Position numbers and translations under genes: made by a program
In this document: positions 11,726 through 22,481 of the stretch, piece after piece
Numbering within the stretch: the first letter of the stretch is position 1
How the letters are laid out: each line of letters opens with the position of its first letter
The notes under the pieces: generated by a model
The model's input: the letters and a program-made list of their open reading frames with translations, nothing else
Told to the model about the DNA's origin: nothing
Databases searched by the model: none
DNA from: Rallus limicola
Taxonomy: Eukaryota > Chordata > Aves > Gruiformes > Rallidae
Length of the DNA stretch: 64,000 nucleotides
NCBI GenBank assembly: GCA_022605955.1
Contig: JAKCOZ010000650.1
Coordinates: 1 to 64,000 of the forward strand
Reading direction: 5' to 3'

Positions 11726-13057
11726 GCTAGGGCCGAGAAAAGCACCGTAGGAGGTTCCAGGCATGTTCCCTCTTTCCAGGCAAAGGAAAAGGCTGAGAGC
11801 CAAAGTGACAGGGTCTGCTCGTATGTCCTGTTAGGAGGTTTCAGACAAGCTATGCCTTTCAGGCCTAGCTTCTTTACTTTGGGAGTTATTGCTGGACGTT
11901 TAGCATGTTTTGAACTGCAGTCTGCTAGGGCCGAGAAAAGCACCGTAGGAGGTTCCAGGCATGTTCCCTCCTTCCAGGCAAAGGAAAAGGCTGAGAGCCA
12001 AAGTGACAGGGTCTGCTCGTGTGTCCTGTTAGGAGGTTTCAGACAAGCTATGCCTTTCAGGCCTAGCTTCTTTACTTTGGGAGTTATTGCTGGACGTTTA
12101 GCATGTTTTGAACTGCAGTCTGCTAGGGCCGAGAAAAGCACCGTAGGAGGTTCCAGGCATGTTCCCTCTTTCCAGGCAAAGGAAAAGGCTGAGAGCCAAA
12201 GTGACAGGGTCTGCTCGTGTGTCCTGTTAGGAGGTTTCAGACAAGCTATGCCTTTCAGGCCTAGCTTCTTTACTTTGGGAGTTATTGCTGGACGTTTAGC
12301 ATGTTTTGAACTGCAGTCTGCTAGGGCCGAGAAAAGCACCGTAGGAGGTTCCAGGCATGTTCCCTCTTTCCAGGCAAAGGAAAAGGCTGAGAGCCAAAGT
12401 GACAGGGTCTGCTCGTGTGTCCTGTCAGGAGGTTTCAGACAAGCTATGCCTTTCAGGCCTAGCTTCTTTACTTTGGGAGTTATTGCTGGACGTTTAGCAT
12501 GTTTTGAACTGCAGTCTGCTAGGGCCGAGAAAAGCACCGTAGGAGGTTCCAGGCATGTTCCCTCTTTCCAGGCAAAGGAAAAGGCTGAGAGCCAAAGTGA
12601 CAGGGTCTGCTCGTGTGTCCTGTTAGGAGGTTTCAGACAAGCTATGCCTTTCAGGCCTAGCTTCTTTACTTTGGGAGTTATTGCTGGACGTTTAGCATGT
12701 TTTGAACTGCAGTCTGCTAGGGCCGAGAAAAGCACCGTAGGAGGTTCCAGGCATGTTCCCTCTTTCCAGGCAAAGGAAAAGGCTGAGAGCCAAAGTGACA
12801 GGGTCTGCTCGTGTGTCCTGTTAGGAGGTTTCAGACAAGCTATGCCTTTCAGGCCTAGCTTCTTTACTTTGGGAGTTATTGCTGGACGTTTAGCATGTTT
12901 TGAACTGCAGTCTGCTAGGGCCGAGAAAAGCACCGTAGGAGGTTCCAGGCATGTTCCCTCTTTCCAGGCAAAGGAAAAGGCTGAGAGCCAAAGTGACAGG
13001 GTCTGCTCGTGTGTCCTGTTAGGAGGTTTCAGACAAGCTATGCCTTTCAGGCCTAGC

Positions 13058-13068
13058 TTCTTTGGGAG
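13058..13068. other. 5-base deletion (acttt lost), super-unit copy 1
   Basis: The consensus cttctttactttggg reads cttctttggg. The lost bases lie between short direct repeats of cttt, the classic setting for replication slippage. The identical deletion at 25334/25335 in super-unit copy 2 shows that it predates the 12.3-kb duplication, so it is unlikely to be a sequencing error. Confidence 0.93.
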
Positions 13069-13249
13069 TTATTGCTGGACGTTTAGCATGTTTTGAACTG
13101 CAGTCTGCTAGGGCCGAGAAAAGCACCGTAGGAGGTTCCAGGCATGTTCCCTCTTTCCAGGCAAAGGAAAAGGCTGAGAGCCAAAGTGACAGGGTCTGCT
13201 CGTGTGTCCTGTTAGGAGGTTTCAGACGAGCTATGCCTTTCAGGCCTAG

Positions 13250-13257
13250 CTTCTTAC
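13250..13257. other. Single-base deletion in a T run
   Basis: The consensus ttctttactt reads ttcttactt, one T lost. The matching site in super-unit copy 2 (about 25526) has the full run, so this change is private to copy 1 or is a sequencing error. Confidence 0.88.
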
Positions 13258-13768
13258 TTTGGGAGTTATTGCTGGACGTTTAGCATGTTTTGAACTGCAG
13301 TCTGCTAGGGCCGAGAAAAGCACCGTAGGAGGTTCCAGGCATGTTCCCTCTTTCCAGGCAAAGGAAAAGGCTGAGAGCCAAAGTGACAGGGTCTGCTCGT
13401 GTGTCCTGTTAGGAGGTTTCAGACAAGCTATGCCTTTCAGGCCTAGCTTCTTTACTTTGGGAGCTATTGCTGGACGTTTAGCATGTTTTGAACTGCAGTC
13501 TGCTAGGGCCGAGAAAAGCACCGTAGGAGGTTCCAGGCATGTTCCCTCTTTCCAGGCAAAGGAAAAGGCTGAGAGCCAAAGTGACAGGGTCTGCTCGTGT
13601 GTCCTGTCAGGAGGTTTCAGACAAGCTATGCCTTTCAGGCCTAGCTTCTTTACTTTGGGAGTTATTGCTGGACGTTTAGCATGTTTTGAACTGCAGTCTG
13701 CTAGGGCCGAGAAAAGCACCGTAGGAGGTTCCAGGCATGTTCCCTCTTTCCAGGCAAAGGAAAAGGCT

Positions 13769-16700
13769 GATAGTCAAAGTGACAGGGTCTGCTCGTGTGT
13801 CCTGTTAGGAGGTTTCAGACAAGCTATGCCTTTCAGGCCTAGCTTCTTTACTTTGGGAGTTATTGCTGGACGTTTAGCATGTTTTGAACTGCAGTCTGCT
13901 AGGGCCGAGAAAAGCACCGTAGGAGGTTCCAGGCATGTTCCCTCTTTCCAGGCAAAGGAAAAGGCTGAGAGCCAAAAGTGACAGGGTCTGCTCGTGTGTC
14001 CTGTTAGGAGGTTTCAGACAAGCTATGCCTTTCAGGCCTAGCTTCTTTACTTTGGGAGTTATTGCTGGACTTTTAGCATGTTTTGAACTGCAGTCTGCTA
14101 GGGCCGAGAAAAGCACCGTAGGAGGTTCCAGGCATGTTCCCTCTTTCCAGGCAAAGGAAAAGGCTGAGAGCCAAAGTGACAGGGTCTGCTCGTGTGTCCT
14201 GTTAGGAGGTTTCAGACAAGCTATGCCTTTCAGGCCTAGCTTCTTTACTTTGGGAGTTATTGCTGGACGTTTAGCATGTTTTGAACTGCAGTCTGCTAGG
14301 GCCGAGAAAAGCACCGTAGGAGGTTCCAGGCATGTTCCCTCTTTCCAGGCAAAGGAAAAGGCTGAGAGCCAAAGTGACAGGGTCTGCTCGTGTGTCCTGT
14401 TAGGAGGTTTCAGACGAGCTATGCCTTTCAGGCCTAGCTTCTTTACTTTGGAAGTTATTGCTGGACGTTTAGCATGTTTTGAACTGCAGTCTGCTAGGGC
14501 CGAGAAAAGCACCGTAGGAGGTTCCAGGCATGTTCCCTCTTTCCAGGCAAAGGAAAAGGCTGAGAGCCAAAGTGACAGGGTCTGCTCGTGTGTCCTGTTA
14601 GGAGGTTTCAGGCGAGCTATGCCTTTCAGGCCTAGCTTCTTTACTTTGGGAGTTATTGCTGGACGATTAGCATGTTTTGAACTGCAGTCTGCTAGGGCCG
14701 AGAAAAGCACCGTAGGAGGTTCCAGGCATGTTCCCTCTTTCCAGGCAAAGGAAAAGGCTGAGAGCCAAAGTGACAGGGTCTGCTCGTGTGTCCTGTTAGG
14801 AGGTTTCAGACAAGCTATGCCTTTCAGGCCTAGCTTCTTTACTTTGGGAGTTATTGCTGGACGTTTAGCATGTTTTGAACTGCAGTCTGCTAGGGCCGAG
14901 AAAAGCACCGTAGGAGGTTCCAGGCATGTTCCCTCTTTCCAGGCAAAGGAAAAGGCTGAGAGCCAAAGTGACAGGGTCTGCTCGTGTGTCCTGTTAGGAG
15001 GTTTCAGACAAGCTATGCCTTTCAGGCCTAGCTTCTTTACTTTGGGAGTTATTGCTGGACGTTTAGCATGTTTTGAACTGCAGTCTGCTAGGGCCGAGAA
15101 AAGCACCGTAGGAGGTTCCAGGCATGTTCCCTCTTTCCAGGCAAAGGAAAAGGCTGAGAGCCAAAGTGACAGGGTCTGCTCGTGTGTCCTGTTAGGAGGT
15201 TTCAGACAAGCTATGCCTTTCAGGCCTAGCTTCTTTACTTTGGGAGTTATTGCTGGACGTTTAGCATGTTTTGAACTGCAGTCTGCTAGGGCCGAGAAAA
15301 GCACCGTAGGAGGTTCCAGGCATGTTCCCTCTTTCCAGGCAAAGGAAAAGGCTGAGAGCCAAAGTGACAGGGTCTGCTCGTGTGTCCTGTCAGGAGGTTT
15401 CAGACGAGCTATGCCTTTCAGGCCTAGCTTCTTTACTTTGGGAGTTATTGCTGGACGTTTAGCATGTTTTGAACTGCAGTCTGCTAGGGCCGAGAAAAGC
15501 ACTGTAGGAGGTTCCAGGCATGTTCCCTCTTTCCAGGCAAAGGAAAAGGCTGAGAGCCAAAGTGACAGGGTCTGCTCGTGTGTCCTGTTAGGAGGTTTCA
15601 GACAAGCTATGCCTTTCAGGCCTAGCTTCTTTACTTTGGGAGTTATTGCTGGACGTTTAGCATGTTTTGAACTGCAGTCTGCTAGGGCCGAGAAAAGCAC
15701 CGTAGGAGGTTCCAGGCATGTTCCCTCTTTCCAGGCAAAGGAAAAGGCTGAGAGCCAAAGTGACAGGGTCTGCTCGTGTGCCATGTTAGGAGGTTTCAGA
15801 CGAGCTATGCCTTTCAGGCCTAGCTTCTTTACTTTGGGAGTTATTGCTGGACGTTTAGCATGTTTTGAACTGCAGTCTGCTAGGGCCGAGAAAAGCACCG
15901 TAGGAGGTTCCAGGCATGTTCCCTCTTTCCAGGCAAAGGAAAAGGCTGAGAGCCAAAGTGACAGGGTCTGCTCGTGTGTCCTGTTAGGAGGTTTCAGACA
16001 AGCTATGCCTTTCAGGCCTAGCTTCTTTACTTTGGGAGTTATTGCTGGACGTTTAGCATGTTTTGAACTGCAGTCTGCTAGGGCCGAGAAAAGCACCGTA
16101 GGAGGTTCCAGGCATGTTCCCTCCTTCCAGGCAAAGGAAAAGGCTGAGAGCCAAAGTGACAGGGTCTGCTCGTGTGTCCTGTTAGGAGGTTTCAGACAAG
16201 CTATGCCTTTCAGGCCTAGCTTCTTTACTTTGGGAGTTATTGCTGGACGTTTAGCATGTTTTGAACTGCAGTCTGCTAGGGCCGAGAAAAGCACCGTAGG
16301 AGGTTCCAGGCATGTTCCCTCTTTCCAGGCAAAGGAAAAGGCTGAGAGCCAAAGTGACAGGGTCTGCTCGTGTGTCCTGTTAGGAGGTTTCAGACAAGCT
16401 ATGCCTTTCAGGCCTAGCTTCTTTACTTTGGGAGTTATTGCTGGACGTTTAGCATGTTTTGAACTGCAGTCTGCTAGGGCCGAGAAAAGCACCGTAGGAG
16501 GTTCCAGGCATGTTCCCTCTTTCCAGGCAAAGGAAAAGGCTGAGAGCCAAAGTGACAGGGTCTGCTCGTGTGTCCTGTTAGGAGGTTTCAGACGAGCTAT
16601 GCCTTTCAGGCCTAGCTTCTTTACTTTGGGAGTTATTGCTGGACGATTAGCATGTTTTGAACTGCAGTCTGCTAGGGCCGAGAAAAGCACCGTAGGAGGT

Positions 16701-18521
16701 TCCAGGCATGTTCCCTCTTTCCAGGCAAAGGAAAAGGCTGAGAGCCAAAGTGACAGGGTCTGCTCGTGTGTCCTGTTAGGAGGTTTCAGACAAGCTATGC
16801 CTTTCAGGCCTAGCTTCTTTACTTTGGGAGTTATTGCTGGACGTTTAGCATGTTTTGAACTGCAGTCTGCTAGGGCCGAGAAAAGCACCGTAGGAGGTTC
16901 CAGGCATGTTCCCTCTTTCCAGGCAAAGGAAAAGGCTGAGAGCCAAAGTGACAGGGTCTGCTCGTGTGTCCTGTTAGGAGGTTTCAGACAAGCTATGCCT
17001 TTCAGGCCTAGCTTCTTTACTTTGGGAGTTATTGCTGGACGTTTAGCATGTTTTGAACTGCAGTCTGCTAGGGCCGAGAAAAGCACCGTAGGAGGTTCCA
17101 GGCATGTTCCCTCTTTCCAGGCAAAGGAAAAGGCTGAGAGCCAAAGTGACAGGGTCTGCTCGTGTGTCCTGTTAGGAGGTTTCAGACAAGCTATGCCTTT
17201 CAGGCCTAGCTTCTTTACTTTGGGAGTTATTGCTGGACGTTTAGCATGTTTTGAACTGCAGTCTGCTAGGGCCGAGAAAAGCACCGTAGGAGGTTCCAGG
17301 CATGTTCCCTCTTTCCAGGCAAAGGAAAAGGCTGAGAGCCAAAGTGACAGGGTCTGCTCGTGTGTCCTGTCAGGAGGTTTCAGACGAGCTATGCCTTTCA
17401 GGCCTAGCTTCTTTACTTTGGGAGTTATTGCTGGACGTTTAGCATGTTTTGAACTGCAGTCTGCTAGGGCCGAGAAAAGCACCGTAGGAGGTTCCAGGCA
17501 TGTTCCCTCTTTCCAGGCAAAGGAAAAGGCTGAGAGCCAAAGTGACAGGGTCTGCTCGTGTGTCCTGTTAGGAGGTTTCAGACGAGCTATGCCTTTCAGG
17601 CCTAGCTTCTTTACTTTGGGAGTTATTGCTGGACGTTTAGCATGTTTTGAACTGCAGTCTGCTAGGGCCGAGAAAAGCACTGTAGGAGGTTCCAGGCATG
17701 TTCCCTCTTTCCAGGCAAAGGAAAAGGCTGAGAGCCAAAGTGACAGGGTCTGCTCGTGTGTCCTGTTAGGAGGTTTCAGACAAGCTATGCCTTTCAGGCC
17801 TAGCTTCTTTACTTTGGGAGTTATTGCTGGACGTTTAGCATGTTTTGAACTGCAGTCTGCTAGGGCCGAGAAAAGCACCGTAGGAGGTTCCAGGCATGTT
17901 CCCTCTTTCCAGGCAAAGGAAAAGGCTGAGAGCCAAAGTGACAGGGTCTGCTCGTGTGTCCTGTTAGGAGGTTTCAGACGAGCTATGCCTTTCAGGCCTA
18001 GCTTCTTTACTTTGGGAGTTATTGCTGGACGTTTAGCATGTTTTGAACTGCAGTCTGCTAGGGCCGAGAAAAGCACCGTAGGAGGTTCCAGGCATGTTCC
18101 CTCTTTCCAGGCAAAGGAAAAGGCTGAGAGCCAAAGTGACAGGGTCTGCTCGTGTGTCCTGTTAGGAGGTTTCAGACAAGCTATGCCTTTCAGGCCTAGC
18201 TTCTTTACTTTGGGAGTTATTGCTGGACGTTTAGCATGTTTTGAACTGCAGTCTGCTAGGGCCGAGAAAAGCACCGTAGGAGGTTCCAGGCATGTTCCCT
18301 CTTTCCAGGCAAAGGAAAAGGCTGAGAGCCAAAGTGACAGGGTCTGCTCGTGTGTCCTGTCAGGAGGTTTCAGACAAGCTATGCCTTTCAGGCCTAGCTT
18401 CTTTACTTTGGGAGTTATTGCTGGACGTTTAGCATGTTTTGAACTGCAGTCTGCTAGGGCCGAGAAAAGCACCGTAGGAGGTTCCAGGCATGTTCCCTCT
18501 TTCCAGGCAAAGGAAAAGGCT
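13769..18521. repeat. Higher-order sub-block of 24 monomers (copy 1)
   Basis: The block spans gatagtc at 13769 to 18522, which is 24 x 198 plus 1. The extra base is in an A run at 13974-13977. It contains two cgattagca monomers (about 14665 and 16645) and one gtgccatg monomer (about 15780). Compared with copy 2 (26041-30991) it lacks exactly one gacgagc monomer. The remaining monomer near 15.37-15.51 kb carries tgtcagg from one neighbour and cactgtagg from the other. Confidence 0.9.
13972..13980. other. Single-base insertion in an A run
   Basis: The consensus gccaaagtgac reads gccaaaagtgac. The matching site in super-unit copy 2 has three A residues. It is a homopolymer length change, private to copy 1. 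Confidence 0.88.
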
Positions 18522-21500
18522 GATAGTCAAAGTGACAGGGTCTGCTCGTGTGTCCTGTTAGGAGGTTTCAGACGAGCTATGCCTTTCAGGCCTAGCTTCT
18601 TTACTTTGGGAGTTATTGCTGGACGTTTAGCATGTTTTGAACTGCAGTCTGCTAGGGCCGAGAAAAGCACCGTAGGAGGTTCCAGGCATGTTCCCTCTTT
18701 CCAGGCAAAGGAAAAGGCTGAGAGCCAAAGTGACAGGGTCTGCTCGTGTGTCCTGTTAGGAGGTTTCAGACAAGCTATGCCTTTCAGGCCTAGCTTCTTT
18801 ACTTTGGGAGTTATTGCTGGACTTTTAGCATGTTTTGAACTGCAGTCTGCTAGGGCCGAGAAAAGCACCGTAGGAGGTTCCAGGCATGTTCCCTCTTTCC
18901 AGGCAAAGGAAAAGGCTGAGAGCCAAAGTGACAGGGTCTGCTCGTGTGTCCTGTTAGGAGGTTTCAGACAAGCTATGCCTTTCAGGCCTAGCTTCTTTAC
19001 TTTGGGAGTTATTGCTGGACGTTTAGCATGTTTTGAACTGCAGTCTGCTAGGGCCGAGAAAAGCACCGTAGGAGGTTCCAGGCATGTTCCCTCTTTCCAG
19101 GCAAAGGAAAAGGCTGAGAGCCAAAGTGACAGGGTCTGCTCGTGTGTCCTGTTAGGAGGTTTCAGACGAGCTATGCCTTTCAGGCCTAGCTTCTTTACTT
19201 TGGAAGTTATTGCTGGACGTTTAGCATGTTTTGAACTGCAGTCTGCTAGGGCCGAGAAAAGCACCGTAGGAGGTTCCAGGCATGTTCCCTCTTTCCAGGC
19301 AAAGGAAAAGGCTGAGAGCCAAAGTGATAGGGTCTGCTCGTGTGTCCTGTCAGGAGGTTTCAGACGAGCTATGCCTTTCAGGCCTAGCTTCTTTACTTTG
19401 GGAGTTATTGCTGGACGTTTAGCATGTTTTGAACTGCAGTCTGCTAGGGCAGAGAAAAGCACTGTAGGAGGTTCCAGGCATGTTCCCTCTTTCCAGGCAA
19501 AGGAAAAGGCTGAGAGCCAAAGTGACAGGGTCTGCTCGTGTGTCCTGTTAGGAGGTTTCAGACGAGCTATGCCTTTCAGGCCTAGCTTCTTTACTTTGGG
19601 AGTTATTGCTGGACGTTTAGCATGTTTTGAACTGCAGTCTGCTAGGGCCGAGAAAAGCACCGTAGGAGGTTCCAGGCATGTTCCCTCTTTCCAGGCAAAG
19701 GAAAAGGCTGAGAGCCAAAGTGAGAGGGTCTGCTCGTGTGTCCTGTTAGGAGGTTTCAGACAAGCTATGCCTTTCAGGCCTAGCTTCTTTACTTTGGGAG
19801 ATATTGCTGGACGTTTAGCATGTTTTGAACTGCAGTCTGCTAGGGCCGAGAAAAGCACCGTAGGAGGTTCCAGGCATGTTCCCTCTTTCCAGGCAAAGGA
19901 AAAGGCTGAGAGCCAAAGTGACAGGGTCTGCTCGTGTGCCATGTTAGGAGGTTTCAGACGAGCTATGCCTTTCAGGCCTAGCTTCTTTACTTTGGGAGTT
20001 ATTGCTGGACGTTTAGCATGTTTTGAACTGCAGTCTGCTAGGGCCGAGAAAAGCACCGTAGGAGGTTCCAGGCATGTTCCCTCTTTCCAGGCAAAGGAAA
20101 AGGCTGAGAGCCAAAGTGACAGGGTCTGCTCGTGTGTCCTGTTAGGAGGTTTCAGACAAGCTATGCCTTTCAGGCCTAGCTTCTTTACTTTGGGAGTTAT
20201 TGCTGGACGTTTAGCATGTTTTGAACTGCAGTCTGCTAGGGCCGAGAAAAGCACCGTAGGAGGTTCCAGGCATGTTCCCTCTTTCCAGGCAAAGGAAAAG
20301 GCTGAGAGCCAAAGTGACAGGGTCTGCTCGTGTGTCCTGTTAGGAGGTTTCAGACGAGCTATGCCTTTCAGGCCTAGCTTCTTTACTTTGGAAGTTATTG
20401 CTGGACGTTTAGCATGTTTTGAACTGCAGTCTGCTAGGGCCGAGAAAAGCACCGTAGGAGGTTCCAGGCATGTTCCCTCTTTCCAGGCAAAGGAAAAGGC
20501 TGAGAGCCAAAGTGACAGGGTCTGCTCGTGTGTCCTGTTAGGAGGTTTCAGACGAGCTATGCCTTTCAGGCCTAGCTTCTTTACTTTGGGAGTTATTGCT
20601 GGACGTTTAGCATGTTTTGAACTGCAGTCTGCTAGGGCCGAGAAAAGCACCGTAGGAGGTTCCAGGCATGTTCCCTCTTTCCAGGCAAAGGAAAAGGCTG
20701 AGAGCCAAAGTGACAGGGTCTGCTCGTGTGTCCTGTTAGGAGGTTTCAGACAAGCTATGCCTTTCAGGCCTAGCTTCTTTACTTTGGGAGTTATTGCTGG
20801 ACGTTTAGCATGTTTTGAACTGCAGTCTGCTAGGGCCGAGAAAAGCACCGTAGGAGGTTCCAGGCATGTTCCCTCTTTCCAGGCAAAGGAAAAGGCTGAG
20901 AGCCAAAGTGACAGGGTCTGCTCGTGTGTCCTGTTAGGAGGTTTCAGACAAGCTATGCCTTTCAGGCCTAGCTTCTTTACTTTGGGAGTTATTGCTGGAC
21001 GTTTAGCATGTTTTGAACTGCAGTCTGCTAGGGCCGAGAAAAGCACCGTAGGAGGTTCCAGGCATGTTCCCTCTTTCCAGGCAAAGGAAAAGGCTGAGAG
21101 CCAAAGTGACAGGGTCTGCTCGTGTGTCCTGTTAGGAGGTTTCAGACAAGCTATGCCTTTCAGGCCTAGCTTCTTTACTTTGGGAGTTATTGCTGGACGT
21201 TTAGCATGTTTTGAACTGCAGTCTGCTAGGGCCGAGAAAAGCACCGTAGGAGGTTCCAGGCATGTTCCCTCTTTCCAGGCAAAGGAAAAGGCTGAGAGCC
21301 AAAGTGACAGGGTCTGCTCGTGTGTCCTGTCAGGAGGTTTCAGACGAGCTATGCCTTTCAGGCCTAGCTTCTTTACTTTGGGAGTTATTGCTGGACGTTT
21401 AGCATGTTTTGAACTGCAGTCTGCTAGGGCCGAGAAAAGCACCGTAGGAGGTTCCAGGCATGTTCCCTCTTTCCAGGCAAAGGAAAAGGCTGAGAGCCAA

Positions 21501-22481
21501 AGTGACAGGGTCTGCTCGTGTGTCCTGTTAGGAGGTTTCAGACGAGCTATGCCTTTCAGGCCTAGCTTCTTTACTTTGGGAGTTATTGCTGGACGTTTAG
21601 CATGTTTTGAACTGCAGTCTGCTAGGGCCGAGAAAAGCACTGTAGGAGGTTCCAGGCATGTTCCCTCTTTCCAGGCAAAGGAAAAGGCTGAGAGCCAAAG
21701 TGACAGGGTCTGCTCGTGTGTCCTGTTAGGAGGTTTCAGACAAGCTATGCCTTTCAGGCCTAGCTTCTTTACTTTGGGAGTTATTGCTGGACGTTTAGCA
21801 TGTTTTGAACTGCAGTCTGCTAGGGCCGAGAAAAGCACCGTAGGAGGTTCCAGGCATGTTCCCTCTTTCCAGGCAAAGGAAAAGGCTGAGAGCCAAAGTG
21901 ACAGGGTCTGCTCGTGTGTCCTGTTAGGAGGTTTCAGACAAGCTATGCCTTTCAGGCCTAGCTTCTTTACTTTGGGAGTTATTGCTGGACGTTTAGCATG
22001 TTTTGAACTGCAGTCTGCTAGGGCCGAGAAAAGCACCGTAGGAGGTTCCAGGCATGTTCCCTCTTTCCAGGCAAAGGAAAAGGCTGAGAGCCAAAGTGAC
22101 AGGGTCTGCTCGTGTGTCCTGTTAGGAGGTTTCAGACAAGCTATGCCTTTCAGGCCTAGCTTCTTTACTTTGGGAGTTATTGCTGGACGTTTAGCATGTT
22201 TTGAACTGCAGTCTGCTAGGGCCGAGAAAAGCACCGTAGGAGGTTCCAGGCATGTTCCCTCTTTCCAGGCAAAGGAAAAGGCTGAGAGCCAAAGTGACAG
22301 GGTCTGCTCGTGTGTCCTGTCAGGAGGTTTCAGACAAGCTATGCCTTTCAGGCCTAGCTTCTTTACTTTGGGAGTTATTGCTGGACGTTTAGCATGTTTT
22401 GAACTGCAGTCTGCTAGGGCCGAGAAAAGCACCGTAGGAGGTTCCAGGCATGTTCCCTCTTTCCAGGCAAAGGAAAAGGCT
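18522..22481. repeat. Higher-order sub-block of 20 monomers
   Basis: Markers at 18522 and 22482 are exactly 20 x 198 apart. The block starts with the same eight-monomer cassette as the segments at 10211, 22482 and 30992 (gagaggg at 19724, gtgccatg near 19938). It then switches to a plain monomer followed by ggaagtt (20390) and the condensed 14-monomer pattern seen at 7439-10210. It therefore looks like a fusion of two block types. Confidence 0.88.

Larger units (their letters stand above)
10211..13768. repeat. Higher-order sub-block of 18 monomers (copy 1)
   Basis: The block spans gatagtc at 10211 to 13769, which is 18 x 198 minus 6. It opens with a characteristic eight-monomer cassette: gatagtc, cttttagca, plain, ggaagtt, tgtcagg+gacgagc, gacgagc, gagaggg with gagatattg, and gtgccatg+gacgagc. 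A monomer with gtatgtcc (about 11823) follows. Near its end lie the 5-base deletion (13063/13064), a single-base deletion (about 13255) and the rare gagctattg variant (about 13464). Confidence 0.9.
10211..22481. repeat. 62-monomer super-unit, copy 1 (12,271 bp)
   Basis: Markers at 10211, 13769 and 18522 reappear at 22482, 26041 and 30992. Rare private variants recur at exactly 12,271 bases: gagaggg at 11413 and 23684, the PstI-killing gaactacag at 11719 and 23990, and the 5-base deletion tttggg at 13061 and 25332. The distance is 62 x 198 minus 5, which is explained by that deletion (-5) plus two compensating single-base changes (-1 and +1). The super-unit is composed of sub-blocks of 18, 24 and 20 monomers. 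Confidence 0.93.
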
